Shown here piece after piece: positions 24,105 through 35,994 of a stretch of DNA of 64,000 nt (within the stretch, counting starts at the first letter, position 1; every line of letters begins with the position of its first letter). Under the pieces are notes generated by a model, which ran no database searches, was not told the origin of the DNA, and saw only the letters and a program-made list of their open reading frames with translations. The position numbers were made by a program, and so were the translations under genes. This DNA comes from Petrosia ficiformis (Eukaryota > Porifera > Demospongiae > Haplosclerida > Petrosiidae). Location: the NCBI GenBank assembly GCA_947044365.1, contig OX345641.1, positions 6,470,347 through 6,534,346 on the forward strand, written 5' to 3'.

Positions 24105-24728
24105 ATGCCACCTTTCATTGGACTTAAGTACCATTTTCAAAATCAATAACAATTATTACACAAATTGTTTAGTAGATATAAATTGTGTAATTATGTATAA
24201 TTATATTTGTTTTGACAATGTTCAGCCATCTCTACATAGAGAGTACAACACAAATATTTAGAAATTATTTCAATAATCCTTTTAATATTTTCCTGCAGAA
24301 GTATTTCATATCCCAGATTTTGCCCCAACACCCCAATATGGGTAAATTTATGAAAAAAATCCTATTATCAACAGTATGCAGATTTATAATTGTAGTTCGA
24401 GTGTACCACTTTGTGGGATGTAGGTGGGACAAAGTATCCACCTTGGCCTATTTCCAACTTTGTCGATTCACTTGTACATGCAGGTCAGAACATTGTAGAC
24501 CTACAGGTGTATCTGTACATGTGCATTACATAGTTGGGATAATAGTCTTTCGTAATAGTAAGCAAATACTTCATGCTTCACTATAAACAGATTATGATAA
24601 CATATATATGAAAGCAATCTAACATCCAGATATTTGATACACGTATTTGTAATGGGAGACTAAAGTATTACAAAATATGTGTCATGTGATAATTGATTAC
24701 TTTTCACAATTTGCAAAAGCAAGATGTA
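24105..24728. repeat. Segmental duplication partner of 40657-41282
   Basis: About 620 bp nearly identical to 40657-41282 with only scattered substitutions. On the plus strand both copies keep an open frame of about 120 codons (24218-24586 and 40773-41141 from the first ATG). No domain is recognisable, and the high Cys/His/Phe content suggests non-coding sequence read by chance. The copies are very young. Confidence 0.85.
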
Positions 24729-25030
24729 TATGTCATGATACGGCGAAACATCAAAGTAAACCACAGGGATATATATATGATATAGCACTGCGGTTAGCAG
24801 ATATAGCACTGCGGTCAGATATAGCACCTGCCGTCGAAACAGACTACAAGAAAACAACGCTTACCTTCTCCAAAGTGCCGACAAAAAGGTAGGAGAAGCA
24901 TCAGACATCAACAAAGGTTTTGTCTTTCGTAATATATATTGGCTATATCACAGCCACTCGTGCTATATCAGATTTATAAAAACCTCGCCCTCGGGCTTGG
25001 TTTTTATAAATCTGATATAGCACTCGTACT
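24728..25030. mobile_element. Dispersed element ending in a 25-bp hairpin
   Basis: Matches 26262-26490 (shared GGCGAAACATCAAAGTAAAC and CAAAGTGC(C/T)GACAAAAAGGTA). It ends at a perfect hairpin: arms GTGCTATATCAGATTTATAA + AAACC (24960-24984) and the exact reverse complement (24999-25023), loop TCGCCCTCGGGCTT. The partner copy keeps only the left arm. Confidence 0.65.
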
Positions 25031-25074
25031 GGGATATAACCTATACATATGTGTATATATATAATATATACATA

Positions 25075-25084
25075 TATATATAAT

Positions 25085-25115
<31 letters not shown>

Positions 25116-25165
25116 TATATATATATATATATATATAGTATGTATGTATGTATGTATGTATATTA
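25075..25165. repeat. (AT)n and (GTAT)n microsatellite
   Basis: Two TA runs followed by four GTAT units. Confidence 0.9.
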
Positions 25166-25854
25166 TATAGTATGCTAACAGGTCCTACATAACATTCACT
25201 CCACCCCCATTGTTTATTTAATTATTTATTATTCATTTTTACATGCAGTATAATTATAATAATGATTTTATTATGGTTGTAATTTCATTATAATTACTAA
25301 TTGCCATCAATAATCTATAACTAAAACCCAATTAACTAAGGCACTGTGACTAAAACTATAACACTTTTAGTAAGCCTGATTAACTATAAAATTGTGTCCG
25401 ATAAACTAGACATACTATAACTATATACATGTATATCAATATATAGTTATAGTTATATACAATGCACATGAAAGGTGACAGTCAATATATATAACTATTA
25501 TATACATAAGCATTAGAGAATAATTGAAGCATTACCACTTGGACCAACAGTGGGCCTGCCATCAGCATATGATACAATACAATATTATTTTATAATAAGA
25601 CAATCTATCATAAAAATTTAAATAGCCTAATTTATGACATAAGTGATTTCATTGTCCCACAATGAATTTCATTATATTAATTATATTCCTATTTCTGTGA
25701 TGATTTGTGACGAAATTGTTCTTTTAAAACTATACGGGAATTTACAGATAAAAACGTACTTTTAATTAATAGGGTTATACTCATTTTAAATTTAATAACG
25801 GTATAACTTTCCACGCCCATTATTACTTACATAAATACGTACATACATACATAC

Positions 25855-25915
25855 CCATCACTACCATACAGTTCCACTTGTTTATCTTCGGGGTTTGTGT
25901 CAAATACTGCAGTAA
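25855..25915 (-). CDS. Exon of modular gene 2 (unknown domain)
   Basis: The minus-strand exon lies between acceptor CAATCACAG and donor GATGG|GTATGT, 61 nt, phase 1 in and phase 2 out. It reads TAVFDTNPEDKQVELYGSD, protein-like with beta-strand character. If the exon at 26094 ends at 26078 (donor TTTG|GTACAC, phase 1) the phases match. The family is not recognised. Confidence 0.45.
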
Positions 25916-26045
25916 CTGTGATTGTCAATTGAAAAGAAAAGAGGTGAGTAAAGAAATGAGGAATGGAGGGAGAGGAAAGAAGAGGTAAAGGTAGTGATGA
26001 AATAAGGAACAACATATACCTTTTGAATTTCTTTATCAGCAAATA

Positions 26046-26094
26046 CTAAACTCCTGGAATGGTTGATGTAGGTGTACCAAATGCACCTCTGTCT
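26046..26094 (-). CDS. Exon of modular gene 2, terminal or 17-nt microexon
   Basis: A very strong acceptor (TTTCTTTTCTGTAG) is followed in phase 2 by DRGAFGTPTSTIPGV and TAG. The phase matches the donor of the exon at 27907-27983, making Arg at the junction. Either this is a terminal exon, or a donor at 26077 (TTTG|GTACAC) leaves a 17-nt microexon that continues into 25855-25915. The sequence cannot decide. Confidence 0.4.
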
Positions 26095-26228
26095 CTACAG
26101 AAAAGAAATAGTTAAATGAATGAACATACATGTATATAGACAGACAATGTATAGATAGATAGATGTAGATAAACAGACTGAGATAAATGAATGAAATATT
26201 ACTATTATCATTTGTTATCAAGTCTTCA

Positions 26229-26229
26229 G

Positions 26230-26258
<29 letters not shown>
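26229..26258. repeat. (AT)n microsatellite
   Basis: TATA run at the left edge of a dispersed element copy (26262-26490). Confidence 0.9.
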
Positions 26259-26260
<2 letters not shown>

Positions 26261-26519
26261 AATACGGCAAAACATCAAAGTAAACCACAGGTTTATAAAT
26301 CAGATATAGCATCTTGTGGTCAGATAAAAAACCTGCCGTCAAAACAGACTACAAGAAAACAACGCTTACCTTCTCCAAAGTGCTGACAAAAAGGTAGGAG
26401 AAACATCAGACATCAACAAAGGTTTTGTCTTTCGTTAATTATAACACGCTATTTGTGCTATATCAGATTTATAATCACCTCGCCCTCAGGTGTGTCATGA
26501 GATACATACAGCAATTGGA

Positions 26520-26880
26520 ACTATCATTTCCGGAACATCATCCTAGAATCATTTGATAAAACGAAATGAACAAGATGAGAGAAAGAAATGAACAAGAGAG
26601 GTAGAAATGATATGAGGATGGGAATAGGAACAAGGATAAGGATAGGAATAGGATTGGGGATGAAAATGAGAATAGGAATAGAGATGAGGATAAGGGGATA
26701 GAGATAAAGACAAAATGGGAATGAGAATGTGGGATAAGAGACATAAGAATGGGAATTAGTCTAACATGTAGTATAGTGATGTTGATTGATGCGAAGGTTT
26801 GTTCATCTTTCATAATCTTCAGTAGCTGTTGCTTGTTCATTTAAAGGAAGAGAATCATCTGTCATAGTACTGTATGAATG
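26520..26880. repeat. Truncated copy of the modular-exon duplication block
   Basis: Matches 34130-34500 and 42875-43240, including the polypurine tract with GGAATAGGAACAAGG units. The long exon present in those copies is cut off after its first bases here. The 14 nt that carry the TTTCAG acceptor upstream of the small exon in the other copies are absent, so this copy looks dead. Confidence 0.75.
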
Positions 26881-27862
26881 AAAGGATAGATAGATGAGTG
26901 GATGAGTAAATGAGTGGATGGATAGATAGATGAGTGGATGAATAAATGAGTGGATAGATAGATGAATGGAAGGATAGATAGATGAGTGGATGGATAGATG
27001 AGTGGATGGATAGATAGATGAGTGGATGAATAAATAAATGGATAGATAGATGAATGGATGGATAGATGAGTGGATGGATAGATAGATGAGTGGATGAATA
27101 AATGAGTGGATGGATAGATAGATGAGTGGATGGATAGATGAGTGGATGGATAGATAGATGAGTGGATGGATAGATAGATGAGTGGATAGATAGATAGATG
27201 AGTGGATGGATAGATAGATGAGTGGATGAATAAATGAGTGGATGGATAGATAGATGAATGGAAGGATAGATAGATGAGTGGATGGATAGATGAGTGGATG
27301 GATAGATAGATGAGTGGATGAATAAATGAGTGGATAGATAGATGAATGGATGGATAGATGAGTGGATGGATAGATAGATGAGTGGATGAATAAATGAGTG
27401 GATGGATAGATAGATGAGTGGATGGATAGATGAGTGGATGAATAGATAGATGAGTGGATGAATAAATGAGTGGATGGGATAGATAGATGAATGGATGGAT
27501 AGATAGATGAGTGGATAGATAGATGAGTGGATGGATAGATAGATGAGTGGATGAATAAATGAGTGGATAGATAGATAAATGAGTGGATACATAGATAGAT
27601 GAGTGGATGGATAGATAGATGAGTGGATGGATAGATGAGTGGATGGAAAGATAGATGAGTGGATGGATAGATAGATTAGTGGATGAATAAATGAGTGAAT
27701 AGATAGAAAAATGAGTGGATGGATAGATAGATGAGTGGATAGATAGATAAGTGGATGGATAGATAGATAGATGAGTGGATAGACAGATGAGTGGATGGAT
27801 AGATAGATGAGTGGATGGATAGATGAGTGGGTGAATAAATGAGTGAATAGATAGATGGATCT
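26875..27862. repeat. GATA-type satellite, about 1 kb
   Basis: Nearly 1 kb of interleaved GATGGATAGATAGATGAGTG-like units. Minus-strand reading frames of 339-373 codons through it ([13 protein letters not shown] repeats) are artefacts of the repeat. Confidence 0.97.
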
Positions 27863-27906
27863 CCACCAAAAGGAACACCATTCTCTATTATCTGTGTTAA
27901 CGTTAC

Positions 27907-27983
27907 CGTAGTAATTCTGGGATGGTATCATGCTCAATTTGGAATGATAGTTTTTCCGAGTCTTGACCATCATCAAAGGTGAT
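27907..27983 (-). CDS. Exon of modular gene 2 (unknown domain)
   Basis: A minus-strand exon runs from acceptor CCACCCATTAAAG to donor CTACG|GTAACG, 77 nt, phase 0 in and phase 2 out. It reads [20 protein letters not shown] then IPELL. The outgoing phase fits the acceptor at 26094. The GATA satellite fills the intron in between. No upstream partner was placed; it would have to end in phase 0. Confidence 0.45.
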
Positions 27984-28036
27984 CTTTAATGGGTGGAGTA
28001 AAGTACCATATATAATCTATTATTACCATTTATAAA

Positions 28037-28053
28037 ATGTATGTATGTATGTA

Positions 28054-28140
<87 letters not shown>

Positions 28141-28193
28141 ATGTATGTATGTATGTATGTATGTATGTATGTATGTATGTATGTATGTATAGG
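28037..28193. repeat. (ATGT)n/(GT)n microsatellite
   Basis: Expanded counterpart of the tract at 23819-23942, with the same flanks. Confidence 0.95.
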
Positions 28194-28293
28194 TGTAGGA
28201 ATAGGCTATAGCACATGTATATAATTATAATTATGTACATGTAGTACATAATATAGAGTGAACAGTATAAAAAGTGATGACAATACCGGGAAT

Positions 28294-29046
28294 AGAAGTA
28301 TAGGTTATAGGTCGAGGGGAGGGATATTAGTTGTTTTAGAGCCCGAGCGAAGCGAGGGCACTAAAACAACTAATATCCTGACCTGAAGACCTATAACTGT
28401 CTTATACCTAATCTACAAAGCAGAAGAAACCCACAAAACAAGGATGTGGTTTTTCTTGGTGCCAAATTTATATTGCGCAATTTCTAATTTGCGTATGGAA
28501 AGAAAGTGACGGGTATGGCTGAAGCACTGAAACACTCGCCTTGGTGCTTTCCTACAACTAACGAAGCATAATTTTGATATTTATGGCTTTGTTGGAAGCT
28601 CTTCTGTGAAAATAAGTGAGTTAAAAGTCTGTGCTGTTTAAAATATGGAAGTTATGCAGGTGAGTAAAGTGAGAACGTTGTCTTCATACTCGCCTTGCTG
28701 TCTTTCTATACTACAGTACTATTAGTACGCCAAGAATGAAAATTATGCTGCAGGTGTCAGAGCGTTATAATAATAACATTCTGCTGGGCTTCAATAGTTG
28801 AAGTATTTTTTCTTTTGCTGTGTCGGTAATTCCATACTTTTTTGATGTTGTTATTTTTATATCACAACTAAACCCTCCTTTTTGCCTTGTTGTGGCTAGG
28901 TGAATAACAAAAAATTATATACCTCGTGTCGCGTGATCCCAGGTATCTAACTCGCGATTATCTACCTCCTAGTCGACATGTCATGTGATACCAGGTGTAT
29001 TCGTCATTTAGACACCTCATCACATCAAAGGATGAATATTCATTTT
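28294..29046. mobile_element. Insertion of about 750 bp defined by an empty paralogous site
   Basis: Sequence to the left (28199-28293) matches 23950-24045 and sequence to the right (29047-29110) matches 24046-24100. The 24-kb copy therefore shows the uninterrupted site (CCGGGAATGGAATATCAATT). The inserted DNA starts with a hairpin at 28303-28400 and contains a copy of the ACACTCGCCTTG dispersed repeat. No coding sequence or clear TIR was found. Confidence 0.65.
28322..28378. repeat. 18-bp perfect hairpin with GC-rich loop
   Basis: Arms GGATATTAGTTGTTTTAG (28322-28339) and exact complement (28361-28378), loop AGCCCGAGCGAAGCGAGGGC + A. Further outside, TTATAGGTC and GACCTATAA continue the pairing with a bulge. 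Confidence 0.85.
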
Positions 29047-29580
29047 AGGTATAATATCAATTAAGCTTAGGTCTTCCAATAGGTTATTTTAGCTTTGAAC
29101 ATAGTAAACATAGCACTACAAACAAAATAATTCCTAATAATCTAAACTTCTACAAAACAAGTAAAAATTTGGATACAAAAGTAAGCAATGCCAATCTGAT
29201 TATACTGTGTACACACAAAAATAATAAAAAACTGTTTTCAATAAATGACATGACAGTCACATACTGTATATCAAATAAATTATTTTATGGGTCATTTAGT
29301 TAGTTTTTGATTTGCTAATCGATTGTCCTCACCCATTTTGCTAACCTGGGTATGTATGGTTCTATTGAGGGCCAGGGATGATGAATAAAGATATACCTAT
29401 AAACAGATACATAGATTAATGATTAATTAAATAATGAATGAATGAACAGTTGAATGAATAGCGGATGGATAAATGAATGGATAGATAGCTATGTAGACAT
29501 ATATCTATATAATATATATATGTACATGTACATGGAGTGCTCAAAAAAGCATCCAGCAGAAACATCGAGAAAATACAATA

Positions 29581-30417
29581 CCGTAAACGTAGAAATTTTC
29601 TAACAGACAAATTTCATCTTGTTTCTTCAAGCTCAACAAATGTTAATTTTTGACTGTATAAAATTTCGACTGTAGAAGATCATGTATGTAGGCTTGATGT
29701 ATGTGCTGTAAATTTTTGATTAAAAACAGCTAATATGTGACCACACCCACAATGAATATTTAATTAGGACAACCTTCAAAATATTTCTAGCTCAAACCCT
29801 GATTAGGGCAAAGAAGAACAGACCCCTTTCTCCTACAAAATTTTGTGCATAGGTGGAGTTATACATTATTGAGTAACTTTGGGTTCTAAACCACTCCTTC
29901 CAATGAACAAGGTGCCTCGGCCACAGGAAGGAGGGAAAGAACCCTTCCAAAAATTGTCACCCCTTTGCCCCCTCAAATAAGGACATAAAAATTTTAAAAA
30001 GTGGGGGCTTGAGTTGTAGGTTAGCAAAAGTTCTGACAACTACACTCTTATCATTGTTGTGGGTTTCTACGCTTCCTGTAGGGTGTTGTTGTTTTGACTA
30101 TGGGCATGGTCAGTAATACCAAACGGACATGACACTGACGTAAACGTCCACGTGTTTACGTGTTGTCAGTGTCAAAATAATGTGTAGCTGCTTGCTATCG
30201 TCTATGGTACAAGGTTATCATGTATAATTATAAAGACATATGGAGTGCTGAAGAAGGAGAGGTCTTATGATGTGTTCGAGAGACGGATAACCACTACGAT
30301 CCATAAATAAATGCGTGGGAGAGTGGAAGAAACGGGTTAAAAATTAAATTTCGTCCTAACATCAACTAGTCGAAAAAGATGAAAATTTCTATAGGCCGAA
30401 CATTTCTACGTTTACGG
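29581..30417. mobile_element. TA-flanked TIR element (about 840 bp)
   Basis: The left end TA-CCGTAAACGTAGAAAT and right end ATTTCTACGTTTACGG-TA are perfect 16-bp inverted repeats next to TA dinucleotides, as in Tc1/mariner-type insertion. There is no transposase ORF. The interior holds an inverted copy (29800-29960) of a repeat seen at 4640-4830 and a stem around 30130-30175 (GACACTGAC..GTCAGTGTC). Confidence 0.55.
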
Positions 30418-31155
30418 TATTTGACTAGCAAGTTGTGGATTTGTCCGGAAAAAAAGAGCCAGCATTGTACCCATTTATAGTTTATGAGATACAGAATTAA
30501 CCCACTAGGCTACATGTATGATTGCTCTTGACTAATAATTTACCTCATTGTGAGGTTACTATAGTGCTTACAACTAATCAAATAATTTATCCAAACAAAT
30601 CCAATTTTTTCCAGACAAAGAGGCAATGTCCAGAAAATAGCCAATTGGAGGATGTTAGTACGAGCACTGTACAAGTGTATGGTACATTTATGTACATGTA
30701 TGCTTGTGAAATGTACATGTACATGTAAATGTACACACTAACACAGCCACACTAACACAGTCACACTACACAGTCACAAGTGAATAATGTTACATGTGTA
30801 AGTGTGAATTGCTATATCCTATGTATGCATTATGTGTGATATTACATTGAACAAATGCATGTGCAAAATGATAAATAAGGGGGTATTCTGGTGTGATAGG
30901 GGGCCAACAAGCCCCCTTATACTAGCATGACCCTTTCCTTATTGTTGTTATCTGCAGATTTATAAGTTATGCTATAATTATGGGCGGGGTGTTTCGTGAT
31001 ATTTTTTTGTCAGCTTTATAACTTTTGAAGTATACATGTTCAAAGATTCTAACTTGCTTTGTTGGGCTCGCTGCGCCTACACGTGGGCGAATCTTTAGCA
31101 CTTTGGTTGTCATTCTGTCATTCAATCATTCTGTCTGTCCCCACTTTTTTAATTT

Positions 31156-31545
31156 AAGCATCGATTTAAAGACTTGATAGAGTAGAGAAAGAAGTTTCTC
31201 AAAATCGTATTGAAAAGAAATTTGCCACAGACATTGTTTTAGCAAGTTATTCATTCATTCCTTCCTAACTTTTTTTACTTTGAACAGCTATAACTTCAAA
31301 CGCATACCTCCCACAGCCGCCAAACTTTCTGATCTGTTCAAAAACATGGTCTTCTATTGCTTTGTTGTTTTTATAACAAAGTAAACTGTATGAAAAGTTA
31401 CTTAGAATGGAAAATGCTAAAATCACTACACATCCTAGCCAGATGCTTTAAGCATCGATTTAAAGACTCAATAGAGTAGAGAAAGAAGTTTATCAACATC
31501 GTATTGAAAAAAGATTTGCCACAGACATTGTTTTAGCAAGTTACA
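31156..31545 (+). repeat. Direct duplication of about 95 bp
   Basis: AAGCATCGATTTAAAGACT..GATAGAGTAGAGAAAGAAG..TTGCCACAGACATTGTTTTAGCAAGTTA occurs at 31156-31250 and 31450-31545. No coding potential. Confidence 0.8.
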
Positions 31546-31749
31546 GACTCATACATTCTATCTCTGTAAGCTCTCCAGTTTCTGCCATTTACTTGCAATA
31601 ACCCACACCCTCAGCCACACCCAATGTAATCACGTGAGATCAAACGTGGAGGTCAGTTTAGAGCAATACCTTCCTTTCTGCTATTATTGACTTTCAAATT
31701 ACATATAATTATAATTACAATATTATAAATGTAATTAGTTATTATACTA

Positions 31750-31868
31750 GTGCAAAGCAGTATAGCTGATGGAGAATCATTCTTAGTCATCTTCCATGTG
31801 TTTTTATATTTATCAGAAATAATCTTAGCCAGTCTAGCCACAAAAAACTTTCTCAACCAACTTTCAAA
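31750..31868 (-). pseudogene. Possible coding remnant of unknown family
   Basis: The minus strand is open for about 40 codons (FESWLRKFFVARLAK, then IISDKYKNTWKMTKNDSPS) with protein-like composition but no ATG and no clear splice pair. It could be an exon, a transposase remnant or chance. Confidence 0.25.
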
Positions 31869-32542
31869 ATTATATAAACAACAAATTCAAATTTAAGCTT
31901 GTTACTTTCTCTCTTGCATCTCATTTATTTAATTGTTGCAATTGCAACCTATCCTGAAGCTACAGCGGCGAGGCCACGCACCAAAGGTGCTTCATTGCAA
32001 AGAGGAGTCATTAAGACAGCCAGTGATGTAAAACACATGCTTCATTAGACAAAAGAAGATGGATCTAGCCGACCCTTTTTGATAGCTTCTAGTGCATGTA
32101 CATGGTATGTCATACTCATATCTATACTACATAAATTTATTGTCATACAGACTCATACCCATACTACATAAATGTATTGTCATAGAGACTCATACCCAGG
32201 GGTGTGGAAATAGTGAGCTAATTGCCGGACATCCTGGCTTGTTTTCACTGCTCTTGTCCTGCTCCCCATATACTTTGTATACAGTTCAGTTTTAATTTCT
32301 CGGACATTCACTAGATTTATCGGACAATGTCCTGCATGACTGGCTGTTTCCACACCTCTGCTCATACCCATACTACATAAATGTATTGTCGTACAGACAC
32401 ATACCCATACTACATAAATGTCACATTCATACCCATACTAGATACATGTACATGTACTTTGACTATACTAACACAGTTCCTCACTTCTTCATCTTCATCA
32501 TCATCTTCATATCGACCTCTTCGTGATTAATCCCTTATGAGC

Positions 32543-32590
32543 TCATTCTCTTTCAAGCCTCACTGAAGCACGAAGATGTTGTTCCTCTTG
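32543..32590 (-). CDS. Death-domain gene 1: terminal exon
   Basis: Acceptor ACTTGTTAG, then QEEQHLRASVRLERE and TGA, phase 0 in. It lies only 66 bp downstream of the preceding exon. The product would end in a short charged helix. Confidence 0.5.
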   Translation of the reverse strand, partial: QEEQHLRASVRLERE

Positions 32591-32656
32591 CTAACAAGTA
32601 TACAAATGAGTAACTAACAAGTAAACAAATACATGTTTTAAACCAGTATTTAGTAC

Positions 32657-32719
32657 CTTAATCATTTCATTTCTACGAGACTCGGGATCTTTTCCTACAA
32701 CTGGTAACACTCTGATTTT
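32657..32719 (-). CDS. Death-domain gene 1: penultimate exon
   Basis: 63-nt exon between GTTATAACAG-type acceptor and donor TTAAG|GTACTA, phase 0 on both sides. It reads KIRVLPVVGKDPESRRNEMI + K. Splice sites, phase and protein-like composition agree. The exon joins in frame to the terminal exon at 32590 and to the exon at 33987-34146 upstream. Confidence 0.55.
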
Positions 32720-33986
32720 CTGTTATAGATAAACATGTATACATGCCATATGTACACTATATGACAATTGGATATATATGTATGTAATGATTGATGGATA
32801 GACAGAAAGATAGGTAGAATGACAGTCAGATAGAGATACAGTGTAGATTTTACCTGAGCTTTTGAAAACTAGTCAACTATAGATAATGTCATTTTTCTAT
32901 GAGTTTGGTAGAGTGAGGTCGAAATGTTATCTTGTTTTTAAAAACAGTCTGACCATGTAATCCAGTACCTGATAAATAGATAGACTGAGCTCATTATATA
33001 TTCATAGATTTACTTTGAGGAAGCACGTTTTACTATACATGTAGTTCGAAAACCAGGATTATGATCATTTAGGAAACAAATGTTTAATTTCAAAAATGCT
33101 CAATATTCAGCAATTTGTATATGAATCCAACATCATTCATTATCTAGTGAGACCAATGGTTGTTCTTCATGGATACCAACGTTTGATACAAGATGCTCAA
33201 ATAGCAGGTATTTTAATTTATTTTTCATGAGGTTGTGAGTATGTCAAGGTGGGACAATGTCAATTTACGGTTGATTGTCACTGTTATTTTAAAAAGGGTT
33301 TAAAATGTGAGTTTTTGTAAAGGATCATTAGGTCATAAACATCTGCATCAATTGTTTTTAGCAAAATGGTAAGTTAATGTAACCTGATGTTTCAGCTATA
33401 AATAAAGCAATCTTATCTGAAAGGAACTTACAGAATATTATTAGTTGGTGTTTTTAAGTCTGGTATAAAACATTTTTCAGATACCACACATTGTAATGTT
33501 TTAGTGGTAGTTGTGATTACATGCTTTGTTCTTTGAAACACACACGAGGGGCTTAGATGTGTTCATTTTTTTAGTATTAGTTGTTTTTACACATTGCAGA
33601 GGCAACAATAGCACGTACAATACTGCAATAAACCCCTTAATGGAACTAGCATGAAATACATGTATAGCATGAAATACATGTATAGACATAAAATACATGT
33701 ACCAACAGTGAGCCAGCCATCAGTATATGATCTAGTCTAGCGTAGCCAGATGCCTACTACAAAGGAAGGATCAGGTCAACCCACTGTACTATATAGCGTT
33801 CGTCAACAGTTTAGCCAGATATTTGGCTATTTTAGTGGGCAACAAACCGCTAATAATTTCATAATCAAAATAAGTATATTCATAACTATACTTAGCCAGC
33901 TGTATGAATTCAATTACCAGTTTGCCAGATACTTGACACTCTAGACGAATGATAGTATGTATGTATGTATTTATGTGTGTACTTAC

Positions 33987-34146
33987 AGTTTCCAATATTC
34001 CTCTTGAATTGTCAATCTCAAAGATATTTATTTGTATGTTTTGTCTGTCCGCATCCACATGACGACAGTTAGCCCCCTCAGAATCAAACATACTCAAGAA
34101 CTCAACACTTGTGATTTGAACATAAAAGATTTCCCGGAATATCATC
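33987..34146 (-). CDS. Death-domain gene 1: 160-nt exon of an unknown module
   Basis: Acceptor AATGATTCTAG and a near-consensus donor AACT|GTAAGTAC, phase 2 in and 0 out. It encodes about 53 residues including IFYVQITSVEFLSMF, CRHVDADRQNIQINIFEID and NSRGILET. Other frames contain stops. A nearly identical copy sits at 42724-42883 in the upstream intron. The module is not recognised; beta-rich composition is inferred. Confidence 0.55.
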
Positions 34147-34189
34147 CTAGAATCATTTGATAAAAAGAAATGAACAAGATGAGAGAAAG

Positions 34190-34377
34190 AAATGAACAAG
34201 AGAGGTAAAAATGATATGAGGATAGGAATAGGAACAAGGATAAGGATAGGAATAGGGATGAGGATTGGGGATGAAAATGAGAATAGGAATAGAGATGAGG
34301 ATGAGAGGATAGAGATAAAGACAAAAATGGGAATGAGAATGTGGGATAAGAGACATAAGAATGGGAATCAGTCTAAC
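34190..34377. repeat. Polypurine tract (GGAATAGGAACAAGGATAAG type)
   Basis: Intronic purine-rich low-complexity tract, also at 26560-26760 and 42925-43115. Reading frames across it are artefacts. Confidence 0.85.
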
Positions 34378-34418
34378 ATGTAGTATAGTGATGTTGATTG
34401 ATGCGAAGGTTTGTTCAT
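34378..34418 (-). CDS. Death-domain gene 1: possible 41-nt exon
   Basis: A strong acceptor (AATAATATTTCAG) is followed by [13 protein letters not shown] and a weak donor CAT|GTTAGA. Phase 0 in and 2 out is exactly what is needed between the exon at 35644-35727 and the one at 33987-34146. The weak donor keeps confidence low. Confidence 0.3.
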
Positions 34419-34499
34419 CTGAAATATTATTTCATAATCTTCAGTAGCTGTTGCTTGTTCATTTAAAGGAAGAGAATCATCTGTCATAGTACTGTATGA

Positions 34500-35110
34500 A
34501 TGGAGGTAATTTTGCAGCTAGGAGGTAATATTGCATCTAGGAGGTAATATTGCAGCTAGGAGCATCTAGGAGGTAATATTGCATCTAGGAGGTAATATTG
34601 CATCTAGGAGGTAATATTGCATCTAGGAGGTAATATTGCATCTAGGAGGTAATATTGCATCTAAGAGGTAATATTACATCTAGGAGGTAATATTGCAGCT
34701 AGGAGGTAATATTGCATCTAGGAGGTAATATTGCATCTAGGAGGTAATATTGCATCTAGGAGGTAATATTACATCTAGGAGGTAATATTGCATCTAGGAG
34801 GTAATATTGCATCTAGGAGGTAATATTACAGCTAGGAGGTAATATTGCATCTAGGAGGTAATATTGCATCTAGGAGGTAATATTGCATCTAAGAGGTAAT
34901 ATTACAGCTAGGAGGTAATATTGCATCTAGGAGGTAATATTACAGCTAGGAGCATCTAGGAGGTAATATTGCATCTAGGAGGTAATATTGCATCTAAGAG
35001 GTAATATTACAGCTAGGAGGTAATATTGCATCTAGGAGGTAATATTGCATCTAAGAGGTAATATTGGTAATATTGCATCTAGAAGGAAATATTGCATCTA
35101 GGAGGAAATA
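34500..35110. repeat. 19-bp minisatellite, array B
   Basis: About 30 units of GGAGGTAATATTGCATCTA in an intron of death-domain gene 1, carried by the duplicated block. Confidence 0.95.
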
Positions 35111-35643
35111 CATACGTTCAGTTAGTTACCTGGCATTGTCTTGCACTGGTTTCTATGTGAGCAGTAATCTTCTGTACAACACTCAATACTCAAATGCATA
35201 CTGAGAAAACATCTTACACAATGACTAATGAATGTAAAAAGGAACAAACATCACATGTATATATTACATGTACATGTACATGTAGAGGTACATATGTACA
35301 TGTAATGTTTGAGTACACTATGCATGAAGTACATGCTACAATGTACACATGTATAAGTGTATATCATAATAAACATAATAAAGTGAATAGCAAACTGATT
35401 ACATGTACATTGTTTTGATAATAACAAATAACTTATCACAGATCTACATGTACATGTACATGTGTACTTGTACTTATTTACACACATACACACACAGACA
35501 TGCACCCATACGTGCACTGTAGCACATACATACACAAACAACCTGTATACATGTAAACACACATGCATACATCTGTGGTAATACATATTGATTTCATGGA
35601 TGATGAACACATAATGATCAACATACATACGTACAGTTGTTAC

Positions 35644-35727
35644 CTGGCATTGTCTTGCTATATAAGCAGTAATCTTCTGTGCAACACTCAATACTTCATT
35701 ATCATTACTAATCTCAATGAAATAGTC
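35644..35727 (-). CDS. Death-domain gene 1: 84-nt exon
   Basis: Excellent acceptor (TTTTTTTTTGCAG) and donor TGCCAG|GTAACA, phase 0 to 0, reading DYFIEISNDNEVLSVAQKIT then AYIARQCQ. A copy at 44332-44417 carries indels that shift the frame, and a 3' part recurs at 35116-35180. This is the intact version. Confidence 0.6.
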
Positions 35728-35819
35728 CTGCAAAAAAAAAAACAACACATATTACAAATATGAATACATGTATCATTAACCACATAATATTTCTGACCCC
35801 AAGGTGGAACAATTAGACC

Positions 35820-35990
35820 CTGTAAGCACATCACATAAGGTGGTGTACACAACTGGAAAGAACAGGTTCAAGTACACCAATGTGCAATGGGAGGTCTTTT
35901 GGGCATGTTGATCACCTCCTGTAAGGCTTGATTTATATCATTATCATGCAAGTCAAGGCATGCCAAGGCATAAGAGAGTCTTGTGCACAT
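35820..35990. repeat. Dispersed repeat (GGTTCAAGTACACCAATGTG family)
   Basis: Copies at 19240-19315, 35820-35990, 37380-37575, 39150-39340 and 41440-41675 share GGTTCAAGTACACCAATGTG, GGGAGGTCTTTTGG and TAAGGCTTGATT. In the 37-kb copy the minus frame is open (NQALREVINLPKRPPIAHWC), but in the others it is interrupted, so coding is unlikely. Confidence 0.75.
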
Positions 35991-35994
35991 ACAT

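Noticed and set aside
24218..24586. Duplicated 120-codon ORF as a gene pair (also at 40773-41141)
   Set aside because: Conservation is explained by very recent duplication, and there is no domain, promoter or splice support.
26855..27976. Two minus-strand ORFs of 339 and 373 codons
   Set aside because: Both are translations of the GATGGATAGATAGATGAGTG satellite; open frames follow from the repeat, not from selection.
35251..35643. Extension of the 84-nt exon into a 165-codon ORF
   Set aside because: Past the donor the frame runs through TACATGTA and CACACA repeats.
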